Source: Flagellimonas myxillae (GTDB lineage: Bacteria > Bacteroidota > Bacteroidia > Flavobacteriales > Flavobacteriaceae). Taken from it: a stretch of 64,000 bases of DNA. The position numbers were made by a program, and so were the translations under genes. The stretch is taken from assembly GCF_023502235.1 (NCBI RefSeq), contig NZ_JAMFLY010000003.1, positions 496,001-560,000 of the forward strand, in the 5' to 3' direction. The notes beneath the pieces are model-generated. The model had not been told where the DNA came from. It ran no database searches and saw nothing but the letters and a program-made list of their open reading frames with translations. Shown here one piece after another: positions 14,164 to 24,612 of the stretch; within the stretch, counting starts at the first letter, position 1, and each line of letters starts with the position of its first letter.

Positions 14164-16539
14164 CTAGTTTTCCGAAGCAATCTTGACCTTGACATTCTGC
14201 TGAATGCGGTTTCCTGTGTGGTCCACAGCGGTTAGTAAATAGCTACCTTCACCAAGTGGCAGGACTATTTCATGAAAATCCGATGTTGAACTAACATAAG
14301 TCTCGTCCAAGTACCAATGGACGGTACTGTCCTTTTGTTGGTGCGCCAATTTAAAAATAACTTCTTGGGCAATGGAACCAAAATCTTTCGGGAGCAGGAT
14401 TTCTTCATTGCTTCTTGGATGGATAAACTCCATTTTAGCCAGTTCCCCACCCTGGCAACCCTCCAAATACGGGGGAAGTGGTTCGTAATTGGGGTTGGTA
14501 TTGGCATAGAAGTATTCCACAATGGGAGGTAGCTTAAACCAATTTTTGGGTACAATGTCTTTCAAAGGGTAGCAACTGGAATTTACCCTGTAAGTGGCGT
14601 TAGCGTCCAAGAAAATGCGCTGATGGTAAGGGCAAACAGCAGTTCTTTCCCCCTGTTCAGGAAGAAGCGTTTCTTCAACCTCGCTGCAATACACGGAAGC
14701 GACAAACCCACTATCCTTGCACGTTTCAAGTGCGGCAAGGTCGTCGTAGGGTTCAAGGAACCAACCGCTTGGTGGAAGTTGACCCAAAACTTCGAAAAAC
14801 AGGGGTGCGGCGGCTGTAATTCCAGTTAATCCCGGTCTACCTTCCCCATCGGCGTTGCCCACCCATACACCAATGGCGTATTTTGGTGTAACCCCAACTG
14901 CCCAGGCGTCCTTAAACCCAAAGCTGGTTCCTGTTTTCCAGGCAATGGGCTGTGAGGAATCAAAAAACTCCCAGTTTTCATCCCCATTCGGGCGGTTTAC
15001 ATCCCTTAGGGATTTAAAAGTGTGGTAAACGGCCCCAGCATTGAATAAGGGGGCTTCGAATTGACTTTCTCCAAAATCGATATTTTCATTTGTAGCATAA
15101 CGGGCTTCTGTAAATTCATAAGGTCTATAGGTACTGGAATTGGACACATAATGGTTGAGGGTGGATGCTGTAGCAGCGTAGGCGTTGGTTACTTGCCATA
15201 GCGAACTTTCAGCACCTCCAAGAATAAGGGGCAGACCATAATGTTCTGCAGGTTTTGTCAATGATTGCAGTCCCATTTTTTGAAGCTTGTTGTAAAACTT
15301 TTGCAGCCCAAATTGTTGAAGTAAGCGAACAGCGGGTACGTTTAAGGAACGACTTAGGGCCAGACTTGCTGGTACTGCACCACTATGTTTTTTGTTGAAA
15401 TTCTCGGGATGATAACCGTTGATGACCGTGGGAACATCTTTCACCAGACTATGGGGCAAAAGGTCGCCCTCGTGTAACATGGAGGTAAATAAAAAGGGTT
15501 TAAGCGTACTCCCTGTACTTCTATTCTTTGTTATGATGTCTACAGAATTACCGTGTTCCACACTAGTGGGGGCATTGCCCACATAGGCCAGTACCTTTCG
15601 GGTTTCCACATCCAAAACCAAAACGGCTAGATTATGGATTTCGTTGCCTTTCAATCTTTGGGAATGCTGCCTCGCCAATCGGTTTACCTGAATTTGCAAA
15701 TGCCGATCTAAGGAAGTTTGAACATGGGTTCCAGGATGTTCCATTTTTATCCGTTCGGTTAAATGGGGAGCAATGTTGGGTAGCGGCAAAGGTTTTTGTG
15801 GCAAGGGCTCTGCAATAGCCAGTTCGTATGTGGTTTCGTCAATGATTTCCCTGGAATACAACTTTTTCAGCAATCTGTTGCGTTTGGCCCGCAGGGCTCC
15901 CTCATTTTTACCTGGAAAAATCAAGGAAGGTGCATTTGGCAACACAGCCAAAGAAGCCGACTGTCCCCAACTCAACTCATGGGCTGGGATTCCAAAATAT
16001 CGCCATGAAGCGGTTTCCAATCCAACCACATTTCCTCCATAGGGGGTATGGCTGGCGTAAAGCGTAAGAATTTCTTTTTTGGAGTACTTAAACTCCAAAC
16101 GAGTGGCCATAAAAAGTTCAATTCCCTTTTCCCAATAGGTCCGTTTTTTATTTTTTCTGCTCAATCGAACCAACTGTTGTGTAATGGTACTTCCGCCGCG
16201 CCTACTTTTTTTGGTGAGGTTATGTTTAATGGCCTTAAGAATGGAAACGGGATTAAAACCAGGGTGTTTGTAGAAATGTTCATCCTCAAACAGAAGGACA
16301 CATTGCTCGTACCGTGTGGGAATTGAGTCCATTTCCGGAAAGCGGTATTGACCATCTTCCGCCACCCTTGCCCCAATCAAAACATGATCGGCGCTGCTTA
16401 CCACAGTAGATACTGGGTCCTTAAAAAGATGTTTGGGCAAGCAAAACATCCAAAGAAGAACTATTGCCAAAAACGCAATAAGCCTAAACTTATACTTAAG
16501 CACAATTCTCATCACTATGGAATCCCTGTTTTCCATCAA
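14164..16539 (-). CDS. pbpC: Penicillin-binding protein 1C
   Basis: 791 residues. N-terminal signal-anchor helix (FLAIVLLWMFCL). GT51 transglycosylase domain with EDEHFYKHPG and RGGSTITQQLVRLSRK near 115. Penicillin-binding transpeptidase domain with the SxxK serine in STGSTLKPF near 340, an SxN-like SRSLNVP and KTGTS near 535. A C-terminal beta-rich BiPBP_C-type domain ends in HTGNRIQQNVKVK. It polymerises and cross-links peptidoglycan in the periplasm. The gene follows the alpha-2-macroglobulin gene by 7 bp, the well-known pbpC/yfhM pairing, consistent with a cell-envelope repair role. Confidence 0.95.
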   Translation of the reverse strand: MMENRDSIVMRIVLKYKFRLIAFLAIVLLWMFCLPKHLFKDPVSTVVSSADHVLIGARVAEDGQYRFPEMDSIPTRYEQCVLLFEDEHFYKHPGFNPVSILKAIKHNLTKKSRRGGSTITQQLVRLSRKNKKRTYWEKGIELFMATRLEFKYSKKEILTLYASHTPYGGNVVGLETASWRYFGIPAHELSWGQSASLAVLPNAPSLIFPGKNEGALRAKRNRLLKKLYSREIIDETTYELAIAEPLPQKPLPLPNIAPHLTERIKMEHPGTHVQTSLDRHLQIQVNRLARQHSQRLKGNEIHNLAVLVLDVETRKVLAYVGNAPTSVEHGNSVDIITKNRSTGSTLKPFLFTSMLHEGDLLPHSLVKDVPTVINGYHPENFNKKHSGAVPASLALSRSLNVPAVRLLQQFGLQKFYNKLQKMGLQSLTKPAEHYGLPLILGGAESSLWQVTNAYAATASTLNHYVSNSSTYRPYEFTEARYATNENIDFGESQFEAPLFNAGAVYHTFKSLRDVNRPNGDENWEFFDSSQPIAWKTGTSFGFKDAWAVGVTPKYAIGVWVGNADGEGRPGLTGITAAAPLFFEVLGQLPPSGWFLEPYDDLAALETCKDSGFVASVYCSEVEETLLPEQGERTAVCPYHQRIFLDANATYRVNSSCYPLKDIVPKNWFKLPPIVEYFYANTNPNYEPLPPYLEGCQGGELAKMEFIHPRSNEEILLPKDFGSIAQEVIFKLAHQQKDSTVHWYLDETYVSSTSDFHEIVLPLGEGSYLLTAVDHTGNRIQQNVKVKIASEN

Positions 16540-16546
16540 ATTTGCA

Positions 16547-19500
16547 CTACTGAATTACCTTTATCCATTGGCCTTTGTTTCGAGCCAAATAATTATTGTC
16601 GTACATGGCTTCGGCCTGGGCACCGGGTAAATAGTAATCCCCAAGGAAGGATGCATTGAGTTTAACCGTAAAGGTTTTTCCCTTTTTGGACCCCAGGTCA
16701 AAATAGAAATGGGTACGGTCGTCTCTGGTATCCACATAATCGGCATTTCCCATGTTTTCATTGTTTCCAACGGCATAGGAAGTGTCCACGATCTCCCAAC
16801 CACTAGGAACAATTTGTGTCAGGGCTACATTGTCTATAGCATCATTGGAGGCATTGAATACACGAATTTGCGCCCGTAGCTCCGTCCCTTGTCGCAATTG
16901 GGCTATATCCAAAGAACTTCCCGAAGCGTCCTGGTAGCTTACGGACAACGTAAGGTTTTTTTGCTGTTCCAACTCCTTACCAACTGGAAGTTTACCACTT
17001 TGAACAAGGGTTGCATAAATAACATTTCCCTGTTCGTTTTTGACATGTATTTCATCCTGTAAGGCCGATATGGGCAAACTTCTTTGTGCGATGGCCTTAT
17101 CTGACCTTACCTGAATTTCTTTTCCATTGTGGGTATAGGTTAGCTGTATGGACTTACCTCCATTTTTAGCGACCATTTTGGAAAGGGATAACAGCGCAAA
17201 AGCTGTTTCCTGGGTGCTATACCACCTTTGGGAAGATAGGTTTTTACCCAAGGATTCCGCCAATCCGCGTTGTTGGGTATCGCCGAGGATTACCATGGTC
17301 TCCAAGGCCATTGCCCTATTCCGAAAAACGGAACCGTATGTACGATAATCATAGGTGTTGGAGGTAAAATTGATATTGGCGCTTTGCGCAAGTTCCTTGG
17401 CCACCCCATGTTTGCCCGAAAGGGCATAGGCCGCAGCCAAACGCCATTTAGCCTCGTTACTGAGATTGTTGGATTCCCGCAATCGGTTCATCGCTGCAAG
17501 TTCTGGTTGTTGGGCCAAAGCCAGGGTATAAAGGCGGTATGCTTGCCCAATGTCATTGTTGTACCGGGTTTGTTGATTGCTCCATCGCTGGGCCGTGTTC
17601 TTTTGATATCGTAACCAGTTGCTCAAAAAAGTAAGTGGCAATTGATACCCTTTCTTTTTGGCCTCCAACATAAAATGTCCGGCATAGGATGTTCCCCAAT
17701 CGTTGGCACTTCCGTATCCGGCCCAATAGCTTAATCCTCCACTGGGCAATTGAAAGTCGTTAAGGCGCTTAATGGCAGCCTTGATGTTTTTTTCAGCTTC
17801 TTTTTTACGGTCAAAAGTGATGTCGAGTACTTCGTCCAAAAACAGTTGTGGAAATGCCGCAGAAGTAGTTTGTTCCACACACCCATGCGGGTATCGGAGC
17901 AAATATTCAATCCGTCCGGAAAAATCCATGGGCGGTAGGGTCGAAAATTCTATAGCGGCTGTATTCGTTCCAGAAGTACCGAAAGTTTCCAGCGAAATGG
18001 ATTTTGTTTGATTCGCTTCTACTGTGTACAAGGAGTTTTTAGTGGTAATGGGATTGGGATTTTCCACATCGATTTCCGTTTCACTATAGGCTGTTTCGCC
18101 AGCACCTATTACATCAACCCTTATCTGTTGGTAAGCACTGGAAGGGTTCACTTTGAATTCAAAATTTACAATTTGCTCCCCAACATCGGAAAAGGCAATG
18201 TTCTTAGTGGTACCCCCCAAGGGTTCCAAGGCTTTTCCCGCTTCAATGGCCACTTTCACGTTTTTGATTTTCTTTTCCATGGCAAAAACAGTAACGGGAA
18301 TGGTCACTTTTTCTCCTGGGGATAGTTTTCTTGGGATAGAGGTCAGAACCATCAGCGGTTTACGCACTGGGGTTGTTGCTTCGGCGTTCCCATAAGCACC
18401 CTTTTTATTGCCCGCTACCAACATAGTTCGCACGGAACCGACATAGTTGGACATATTTAAGCTATGTTCTACTTTCTCCCCTGCTGCTAGTTCAAAAGGT
18501 CCAAGATATTGCACAACAGGTTTGAATCGTTGGGCTTTCCGATTTTTGGCACCTTCGCCAATGGCCCCGCCCCCAATGGCATATATGTTGTCAACACTCA
18601 CGGAATAAGCCCCCATCACATCGTCAAAAATGTCGAAGGTTTTAACCCCCAAGGCTTGTCTGGCGTAAAATGCGCTATGGATATCTGGTGTTTTAAACCG
18701 TGTAAGGTCCAATAGCCCTTCGTCCACAACAGCTACGGAATACGTCATGGGTTTACCACTCGCTTCAGAAACACTAATGGTATAGTCTTTTTCCGGTTGC
18801 AGCACCTCGGGTAGTCGGAGTTTGGGCTCCAAAAATGTAGCTGGATTTTCTACCAATAGGGGGACCACTCCATATAAACGAATTGGGAGGTCGTTGGCTA
18901 CTTGACCATGTGGCTGTAGCAAAGAAATGTTTACGTAGACATTCGGTGCCATTTCCGAAGTAATGGGGATATTGACCTGCGTTTCTTGGGATGAGGTTTC
19001 AATCCATTGCTGTGATAAGACCTCTGACCCATTTTCGACGCTAACAAGGGCACGACCACCTTTATCCGAGGGAAAGGTCACGATAGCTTCTTCTCCCAAG
19101 CTGTATTTTTCCTTGTCGGCCGAAAACACCAAGATTTTGGAACTTTCACTGTCTCCCGAAGAAGGGGATCTCCACCAATTTCTATAGAAATAGGCGGTGC
19201 GGCCTGTTGCATGGCCCGATGCTTCATCCAATACCCGAATTAGAAATCGCCCTCCATCTTCATCTGGAATGTTGAGGTCGAAGTTTGCCTTGCCCATCGA
19301 ATTTGTGGTAATGTTTAGCTCCTTATACGGTCTATGTACGGTGGCATTTTCATAACGGGATAGATTGTCTCGACCCCGGTTCCACCACCATCTCCATTCA
19401 ATTTTGAATACCTGTACTTTCAATTTCCGATTGCTGGAATTTTCTCCCTGACTGTTTACACTCACCACTTCAAAAGTGTTATTGTCATCTGTTAGAAAAG

Positions 19501-22102
19501 AGCCGTACCGCTTCGCTTTTGGCGAACGAAGTCCCGCAAAATGGGAAAAGGGAGCCAATTTTTTGGTAAATACATCAATAGAAAAGTCCCCGCCGTTTTC
19601 AAAAACTTTGGTGGTAAAAACGGCCTGGAGCATTCCGGGTGCTTTTTTGCTGGCCCTTATTTCTTCGTCAATTTCCAAAACACCATTGGCATTCAATGTG
19701 GTGTTCACAAATTGAAGTTCGGTTGCATCAAAATTTCGAACAGGATCTTGGAAAACGTATCCCTCCCAATCTGGAAAAGGATTGTTGGCTGTCTGAAGTT
19801 TTGTGTTGATATCGATTTTTAAATTTCGGGCAGGGGCACCGTGGAGCCACTGCACTTTTACCTCTCCCTTGTTGGTTTCATTGGCCTTTAATATCTCGTT
19901 TTCAAATTGGAAATCCACTTTTAGCCGGTTGGGTTTTATGGCAGCTACCTTAAGGTCCTTGTGGAATTGGGCCCCTCCTACAATAATCTTTGTGTTCCAA
20001 CTTCCGGTGGGAGCATTTGCCTTGGTTGGTATTGGAAAATAATAGAATTTACCCTCCCTGTTGGCAAAAAGTCCATTTTGAATTGGAACTGCATTATCCT
20101 TCAATACAGTTCGCTGTACCAATTTGCCTCGTGAGTCACTCACTTCTAAGATTACTGGGTGGTTTTCGGGTAAGGGATTGTTGCGGTCATCCAAAACGAA
20201 GGTCAAATGGGCTGTGTCCCCTGGTCGATATACACCTCTTTCCGTATAAACAAACCCCTGCAATCCACTTTGCAGTTCTTGTCCCGATACGTCAAATTTG
20301 CTTAAGGAAAGCGCATTTCCATCGCCCAACTTGGCGTAGGCAAAATGATCGTTTTTTTCGGCTACGGCAAAAGCAAGGCTTTTGTCCGAATCAAAAATTC
20401 CTAAACCGGTGGCGTCGGTCAAGACTTCGCCCATCAACTGTTGTTGGAAATTGTACAATCTAATTTTTGTATTGGATTCAGGTTTGGTCGACAAGAGATT
20501 GGTAGTGGCAAAATGATAGGTTTTGTTGTTGCCTTTTTTTACGATCAACCCTAGGTCACTTCCCAATAAATGGGTGTGCGCAATTCGGTCATAATTATAA
20601 TAGGCTTGATGGCAAGGATTGTCCTGTTCTTCCCAATTGTAATCCACATTTCTCCAATAGTAGATTTCGTTGTCCCAATAGCGTTCTTCCTGGGTTTCTG
20701 ATTCCAAATCGGTAGTTCCTGAACCATCAATTTCGTAAGTTTCATCAGTTTCCCCACAATTATAGGTAGTGTGCTCTTTCTTAAAGCTAAATTCAACACG
20801 GTAGAGGGAACCCGGGCTTATTTGGACGATCTCTGAAAGGTCAAGTGCATGGGCCTTCCAATAGCTATTGTTTTGTTCCTTGTTCTTTAGCAGGGGTAGC
20901 ACCTTAAAAGCAACCCTGCGCCCAACCGGTCGTAAATCTGAACGGTATTGCGGGCTTAGGTCGTTGTTTTGTAAATATTGGAGCATATTGTCTTGGTACA
21001 CCTGAATAACGCGTACCTCCACGGCCGAAAGATTGACGGTCTCAAAATATATTGGGGTCGCTGTCGCGTTCGGTAAAATTGTACCCTTGGAAATCAATCG
21101 GACATTGGGTTTGAGCTGTTCAAAGGATACGTACTCCGAAAATTGTTTTTTTAAGCTGTAGCCATAAACACTCTTTATGCCTTCAAAAACCTGTACCTGT
21201 GCTTCGCCAACAATTTTATTGGACGGATATACCCGGAGAACGTTCCCGTCTGTTTCAAATCGCAAACTTTCGGCTCCTTCAATGGTCACTAGACCATTAA
21301 GGTTTTGATTTTCCTGTAAAGGCTCTGAAAAATTTAAGCTAAGGGCGGCGTTGGTACCTGTTGAGGTCTTGGCATCCATAACCACAAACTTGTTCAAGCC
21401 TGGAATGGTATAGCTTTCCGTTCCCTTATTATCTACCCCTAGGGCGGAACCGTTCCATGATATAACCAATTCCGAATCATCGACTTGACGTGCTACGCTA
21501 TCAATTTTAAAATTGTAATAGCTGGCATCTTCCGTTGTGTTTTCCCATTGGATGGACATTTTTCCTGTTCCTTGGGAAGCGGAAAGGACAGATCTTATTT
21601 TTGAAGCTGGTAGTACATCGGAAGCTTCCAATGTTCCGGTGAGATACTGCCAGTCTTTGCTGTAAGACTGAAGATTATCCAGATTGATCTTGAAATTGGG
21701 GGTCAGGGTCTTGAATCCAAAGGTGAAGGTTTCGTAGTCCTTGTCGATATTTTCAAACAGCTTGTGTAAATGCAGTGTTAGGGTGTACTCGGTATCTGGT
21801 TTTAGTCGTTCATTTGGTTGGAAAACCAGTTCGGTGCCATTTTCGATGGCCAATTTCCCATCCACTTTTGGTGAAATTTTCAGGTATTCCAAGGGCAGTT
21901 CCTGGGTTAATTCATATTGATCCAATTGCTGGGAAAGAGCTATGCGGATAGGAGAGGAAACACTCTGGTGTCCATGGGTATGGTAACTTATATAATCCTT
22001 GAATTTGAAGAGGTTGTCCAGACTGTCCGGATCTGCCTTCTTTTTGCAGGAAATTGTGGTAATTAGTAAAAAGGCTGAAAAAAAACGAAGGAAACGTACC
22101 AT
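16547..22102 (-). CDS. Bacterial alpha-2-macroglobulin-like lipoprotein
   Basis: 1851 residues, the largest gene here. Lipobox leader (LLITTISCKKK). MG-type beta domains with the MG2 signature AHLTFVLDDRNNPL and YTERGVYRPGDT near residues 600-650. An alpha-2-macroglobulin core region MTYSVAVVDEGLLDLTRFKT precedes the thioester domain. The thioester motif is intact, HGCVEQTTS with Cys1408 and Gln1411, so it should be able to trap proteases covalently. A terpenoid-cyclase-like helical domain and a C-terminal receptor-like domain follow. Anchored facing the periplasm, it probably inhibits proteases that enter when peptidoglycan is breached, working with PBP1C encoded 7 bp downstream. Confidence 0.95.
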   Translation of the reverse strand: MVRFLRFFSAFLLITTISCKKKADPDSLDNLFKFKDYISYHTHGHQSVSSPIRIALSQQLDQYELTQELPLEYLKISPKVDGKLAIENGTELVFQPNERLKPDTEYTLTLHLHKLFENIDKDYETFTFGFKTLTPNFKINLDNLQSYSKDWQYLTGTLEASDVLPASKIRSVLSASQGTGKMSIQWENTTEDASYYNFKIDSVARQVDDSELVISWNGSALGVDNKGTESYTIPGLNKFVVMDAKTSTGTNAALSLNFSEPLQENQNLNGLVTIEGAESLRFETDGNVLRVYPSNKIVGEAQVQVFEGIKSVYGYSLKKQFSEYVSFEQLKPNVRLISKGTILPNATATPIYFETVNLSAVEVRVIQVYQDNMLQYLQNNDLSPQYRSDLRPVGRRVAFKVLPLLKNKEQNNSYWKAHALDLSEIVQISPGSLYRVEFSFKKEHTTYNCGETDETYEIDGSGTTDLESETQEERYWDNEIYYWRNVDYNWEEQDNPCHQAYYNYDRIAHTHLLGSDLGLIVKKGNNKTYHFATTNLLSTKPESNTKIRLYNFQQQLMGEVLTDATGLGIFDSDKSLAFAVAEKNDHFAYAKLGDGNALSLSKFDVSGQELQSGLQGFVYTERGVYRPGDTAHLTFVLDDRNNPLPENHPVILEVSDSRGKLVQRTVLKDNAVPIQNGLFANREGKFYYFPIPTKANAPTGSWNTKIIVGGAQFHKDLKVAAIKPNRLKVDFQFENEILKANETNKGEVKVQWLHGAPARNLKIDINTKLQTANNPFPDWEGYVFQDPVRNFDATELQFVNTTLNANGVLEIDEEIRASKKAPGMLQAVFTTKVFENGGDFSIDVFTKKLAPFSHFAGLRSPKAKRYGSFLTDDNNTFEVVSVNSQGENSSNRKLKVQVFKIEWRWWWNRGRDNLSRYENATVHRPYKELNITTNSMGKANFDLNIPDEDGGRFLIRVLDEASGHATGRTAYFYRNWWRSPSSGDSESSKILVFSADKEKYSLGEEAIVTFPSDKGGRALVSVENGSEVLSQQWIETSSQETQVNIPITSEMAPNVYVNISLLQPHGQVANDLPIRLYGVVPLLVENPATFLEPKLRLPEVLQPEKDYTISVSEASGKPMTYSVAVVDEGLLDLTRFKTPDIHSAFYARQALGVKTFDIFDDVMGAYSVSVDNIYAIGGGAIGEGAKNRKAQRFKPVVQYLGPFELAAGEKVEHSLNMSNYVGSVRTMLVAGNKKGAYGNAEATTPVRKPLMVLTSIPRKLSPGEKVTIPVTVFAMEKKIKNVKVAIEAGKALEPLGGTTKNIAFSDVGEQIVNFEFKVNPSSAYQQIRVDVIGAGETAYSETEIDVENPNPITTKNSLYTVEANQTKSISLETFGTSGTNTAAIEFSTLPPMDFSGRIEYLLRYPHGCVEQTTSAAFPQLFLDEVLDITFDRKKEAEKNIKAAIKRLNDFQLPSGGLSYWAGYGSANDWGTSYAGHFMLEAKKKGYQLPLTFLSNWLRYQKNTAQRWSNQQTRYNNDIGQAYRLYTLALAQQPELAAMNRLRESNNLSNEAKWRLAAAYALSGKHGVAKELAQSANINFTSNTYDYRTYGSVFRNRAMALETMVILGDTQQRGLAESLGKNLSSQRWYSTQETAFALLSLSKMVAKNGGKSIQLTYTHNGKEIQVRSDKAIAQRSLPISALQDEIHVKNEQGNVIYATLVQSGKLPVGKELEQQKNLTLSVSYQDASGSSLDIAQLRQGTELRAQIRVFNASNDAIDNVALTQIVPSGWEIVDTSYAVGNNENMGNADYVDTRDDRTHFYFDLGSKKGKTFTVKLNASFLGDYYLPGAQAEAMYDNNYLARNKGQWIKVIQ

Positions 22103-22318
22103 CTTGAAAAGGAAATTAATTCAACAATTATTTTGCCAGAGACAAGATAGCCTAAATTCGATGAGAGAGGGGGCGTGATCTTATGAAGAGCACATTATGA
22201 TTTACGGATGGCCCGTTTGAATGGATGGAACCTTATGAAATATTTATGATTTTGCCCATTTCAAATGCCTCTTAAAAGCAATATCTTCAAGCTTCATAAC
22301 AACTTAAAAACGAACATC

Positions 22319-22726
22319 ATGCGCAATCTTTTGCTATTATTTTTTTCCGTTGGGTTTTTCTTCAGCGCAAACGCCCAATCTGACTATGAACTGGTGGAAC
22401 AAACTTTGAATTATTATATGGAAGGGGGCTCCAATAGGGATTTCAATACCCTAAAAAAGGCTTTCCATGAAACCGCAACCATGAAATACATCACCGACGT
22501 GGGCTATAAGGAGGTAAATGCCCTGGAATTCTTTAGTAAAATGAAAACAGGAGACCGGGTAAATAGGAAAAACAGGATAGCAGAAATTACCATATCGGGC
22601 CATGCGGCCAATGCCAGATTGGAACTGGAATATCCCGATTTCACCTTTGTTGATTTCATGAATCTGCTCAAGATAGATGGAGAGTGGAAGATCGTGAACA
22701 AGATTTTTTACAAACGCGTTGACTAA
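22319..22726 (+). CDS. Secreted NTF2-like (lumazine-binding-like) protein
   Basis: 135 residues from MRNLLLLFFSVGFFFSANAQ, a clear signal peptide; the longer start at 22265 puts 18 residues of unrelated sequence before it. The mature part is a SnoaL/NTF2 cone: VEQTLNYYMEGGSNRDFNTL, FHETATMKYI and KIDGEWKIVNKIF, resembling the Lumazine_bd_2 type. Periplasmic, probably binding a small ligand; no catalytic residues are obvious. It is followed 26 bp later by another NTF2-like lipoprotein on the same strand. Confidence 0.8.
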   Translation: MRNLLLLFFSVGFFFSANAQSDYELVEQTLNYYMEGGSNRDFNTLKKAFHETATMKYITDVGYKEVNALEFFSKMKTGDRVNRKNRIAEITISGHAANARLELEYPDFTFVDFMNLLKIDGEWKIVNKIFYKRVD

Positions 22727-22752
22727 CTCCTAATCCAAACAACTTTTTAACA

Positions 22753-23223
22753 ATGATAAGAACTGCATTGACCATGGCGGTAATGGTAGTATTTGCCGCA
22801 TGTAAACAAACGGAAACCCCTGTTGTCGAACCTGAAATAGTGGATGAAATCACCAAAGAGGAGGCCCTTGACTTGCTTCATACCTGGACCAACGCCTATT
22901 TAAAGGGCGACGCGGGTCCACTTATTGAAGTGTTGGATGATAGTTGGGTGTATTCCGGTTCCGGTGACGGGAGTACTTCAAACAAAATAGCGACAATTGA
23001 TGAATTTAGTACCGCTGACTACTCCTTTGATGAAATCAAGTATCACGACTTGGACGTACAGCTTTATGGGGATGTTGCCGTGGTTCGGGGCTGGGAAAAA
23101 ATGGTGATTTTGGGCAGCGATAAACAGGACACCACCATTTTGAAATTGAGGTTTACTGATGTTTATCAGAAAAAAGAAGGCAAGGTAAGAGCCATTGCCA
23201 CCCATAGCTCCCCAATGGAGTAA
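22753..23223 (+). CDS. NTF2-like (DUF4440/SnoaL) lipoprotein
   Basis: 156 residues. The leader ends in VVFAACKQTE, a lipobox. The mature part is an NTF2 fold: TWTNAYLKGDAGPLIEVLDD, then DSWVYSG, and the strand DVAVVRGWEKM with YQKKEGKVRAIATHSS at the end, the DUF4440 pattern. Probably anchored in the periplasm and co-expressed with the preceding NTF2-like gene. Substrate unknown. The following minus-strand gene begins its stop 75 bp downstream. Confidence 0.85.
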   Translation: MIRTALTMAVMVVFAACKQTETPVVEPEIVDEITKEEALDLLHTWTNAYLKGDAGPLIEVLDDSWVYSGSGDGSTSNKIATIDEFSTADYSFDEIKYHDLDVQLYGDVAVVRGWEKMVILGSDKQDTTILKLRFTDVYQKKEGKVRAIATHSSPME

Positions 23224-23298
23224 TATTAGGCTTTTGGTGGATGTGCCGGTTTGCATTCACCTTGGTATCCCCAATTTAAGCTTGGCAAGGTGTAACCC

Positions 23299-23736
23299 TT
23301 AAAGATTCACGGTTGCAATACCGTCGGTCAGGGGAACCTCTACATTAATGTCATTTATTCTAATCTCCGAAAGTACGGGAATTGGTAAACAGCATTCCGT
23401 TGCTTGTGAAAACTCAAAAGTGGCATTTACGGTGAAGGAGTGTTCATCACTTAGCCTGATAAAATAATTGTATGTGCCGTCACCCCAATCTGGGTCTTGA
23501 AGCAAAAGGATTGGACTCGAAATTGACTCCAAGGAGAACAAGGTGTTCTCATCGTCTACGGTAACATCGTTAAAGCTATAGGTGCCATTATCAAACACGT
23601 TGCTGCCATTTAGGCGAATATCAAAAGCCAAAACGCTCGATCGTGGACATAATGTGGAGCAGTCTTCATCATCAGTATTCAAACACGACAGGATAAGAAG
23701 TGTGGGTACAAGGAGAAAAAGTTGTTTAAGTGTCAT
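23299..23736 (-). CDS. Small lipoprotein of unknown function
   Basis: 145 residues from MTLKQLFLLVPTLLILSCLN with a lipobox Cys; 19 residues of poor sequence are removed relative to the upstream ATG at 23793. The mature part has an acidic, Cys-containing start (DDEDCSTLCPR) followed by beta-rich sequence with two more Cys (ATECCLP). It resembles many surface lipoproteins of flavobacteria in form only. No family recognised. Confidence 0.65.
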   Translation of the reverse strand: MTLKQLFLLVPTLLILSCLNTDDEDCSTLCPRSSVLAFDIRLNGSNVFDNGTYSFNDVTVDDENTLFSLESISSPILLLQDPDWGDGTYNYFIRLSDEHSFTVNATFEFSQATECCLPIPVLSEIRINDINVEVPLTDGIATVNL

Positions 23737-23826
23737 GAGGTATTTTTTAGTTAGATAAAAGCTATCAAAAAAAGTTGCGTTGTGCAAGGTCATCTACAAA
23801 TAGGGTGGAATCGCTTTGGATTTTGT

Positions 23827-24612
23827 CTACCATCCCCCAGAAGCGCCCCCGCCACCAAATCCGCCTCCTCCGAAGCCCCCACCAAAGCCTCCGGAACCAA
23901 ATCCGCCACCTCCAAAACCTCCGGAGGATCCCGAACTACGTCCCATATTGCTCAAAATGATCATGTCCCACAGGTCTGGACCGCGGTTTCTTCCACCGCC
24001 TCGGCCGCCTCTATTGTTTCTACCTTTTCGGAACAGAATGATCAAAACAATAAGAAAGATGATCAGGGGCAAGAATTTCTCCAAGGGAAAGCCCTCGTTG
24101 TTCCCAAAGGTTCTGTCTTCCTCAAATTCGCCATTGAGTACCTGAAAAATTGCATCGGAACCTTTGTCAAGCCCGCTGTAGTAATCCCCTTTTTTAAATT
24201 CTGGGATAATGACGTATTCAATGATACGTTTCGACATAAAATCGGTAAGGGAACCTTCTGTTCCATAGCCTGTGCTGATGGCTATTCGCCGGTCATCCCT
24301 AGCGAGTAAGATCAAGATTCCATTGTCTTCATCGGCCTGTCCTATCCCCCATTTGTGCCCCCATTGTGCGCCGAGGTAATTGATATCCTCCCCCTGCGTT
24401 GAACTAATAATGGCCACCACAATTTGTGTGGAAGTACTGTCGGAATATCGGATGAGCTTTTGCTCCAAAGCTTTGCTTTGGCTGCTGGGAAGCAAGTTTA
24501 CATAATCGTAGACACTCGTCTGTACCTTCGGTTTTTCGGGTATGGTAAATTGCCCCCAACAAAGGGAGATACATAAAAATGCAAGAAGAAAACTACCCTT
24601 TGGAAATGGCAT
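23827..24612 (-). CDS. TPM-domain membrane protein with Gly-rich tail (YgcG-like)
   Basis: 261 residues. Signal peptide LLAFLCISLCWGQ, then a TPM domain (about 25-165) with VNLLPSSQSKALEQKL, STSTQIVVAIISST and ARDDRRIAISTGYG. A transmembrane helix at 190-206 (FLPLIIFLIVLIILFRKGR) is followed by an Arg/Gly-rich and then Gly/Ser-rich tail ending in GGGGASGGW. This architecture is typical of YgcG-type proteins that sit with LemA; they are implicated in membrane or photosystem-style repair in other taxa. It overlaps the second TPM gene by 20 bp and belongs to the LemA operon. Confidence 0.88.
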   Translation of the reverse strand: MPFPKGSFLLAFLCISLCWGQFTIPEKPKVQTSVYDYVNLLPSSQSKALEQKLIRYSDSTSTQIVVAIISSTQGEDINYLGAQWGHKWGIGQADEDNGILILLARDDRRIAISTGYGTEGSLTDFMSKRIIEYVIIPEFKKGDYYSGLDKGSDAIFQVLNGEFEEDRTFGNNEGFPLEKFLPLIIFLIVLIILFRKGRNNRGGRGGGRNRGPDLWDMIILSNMGRSSGSSGGFGGGGFGSGGFGGGFGGGGFGGGGASGGW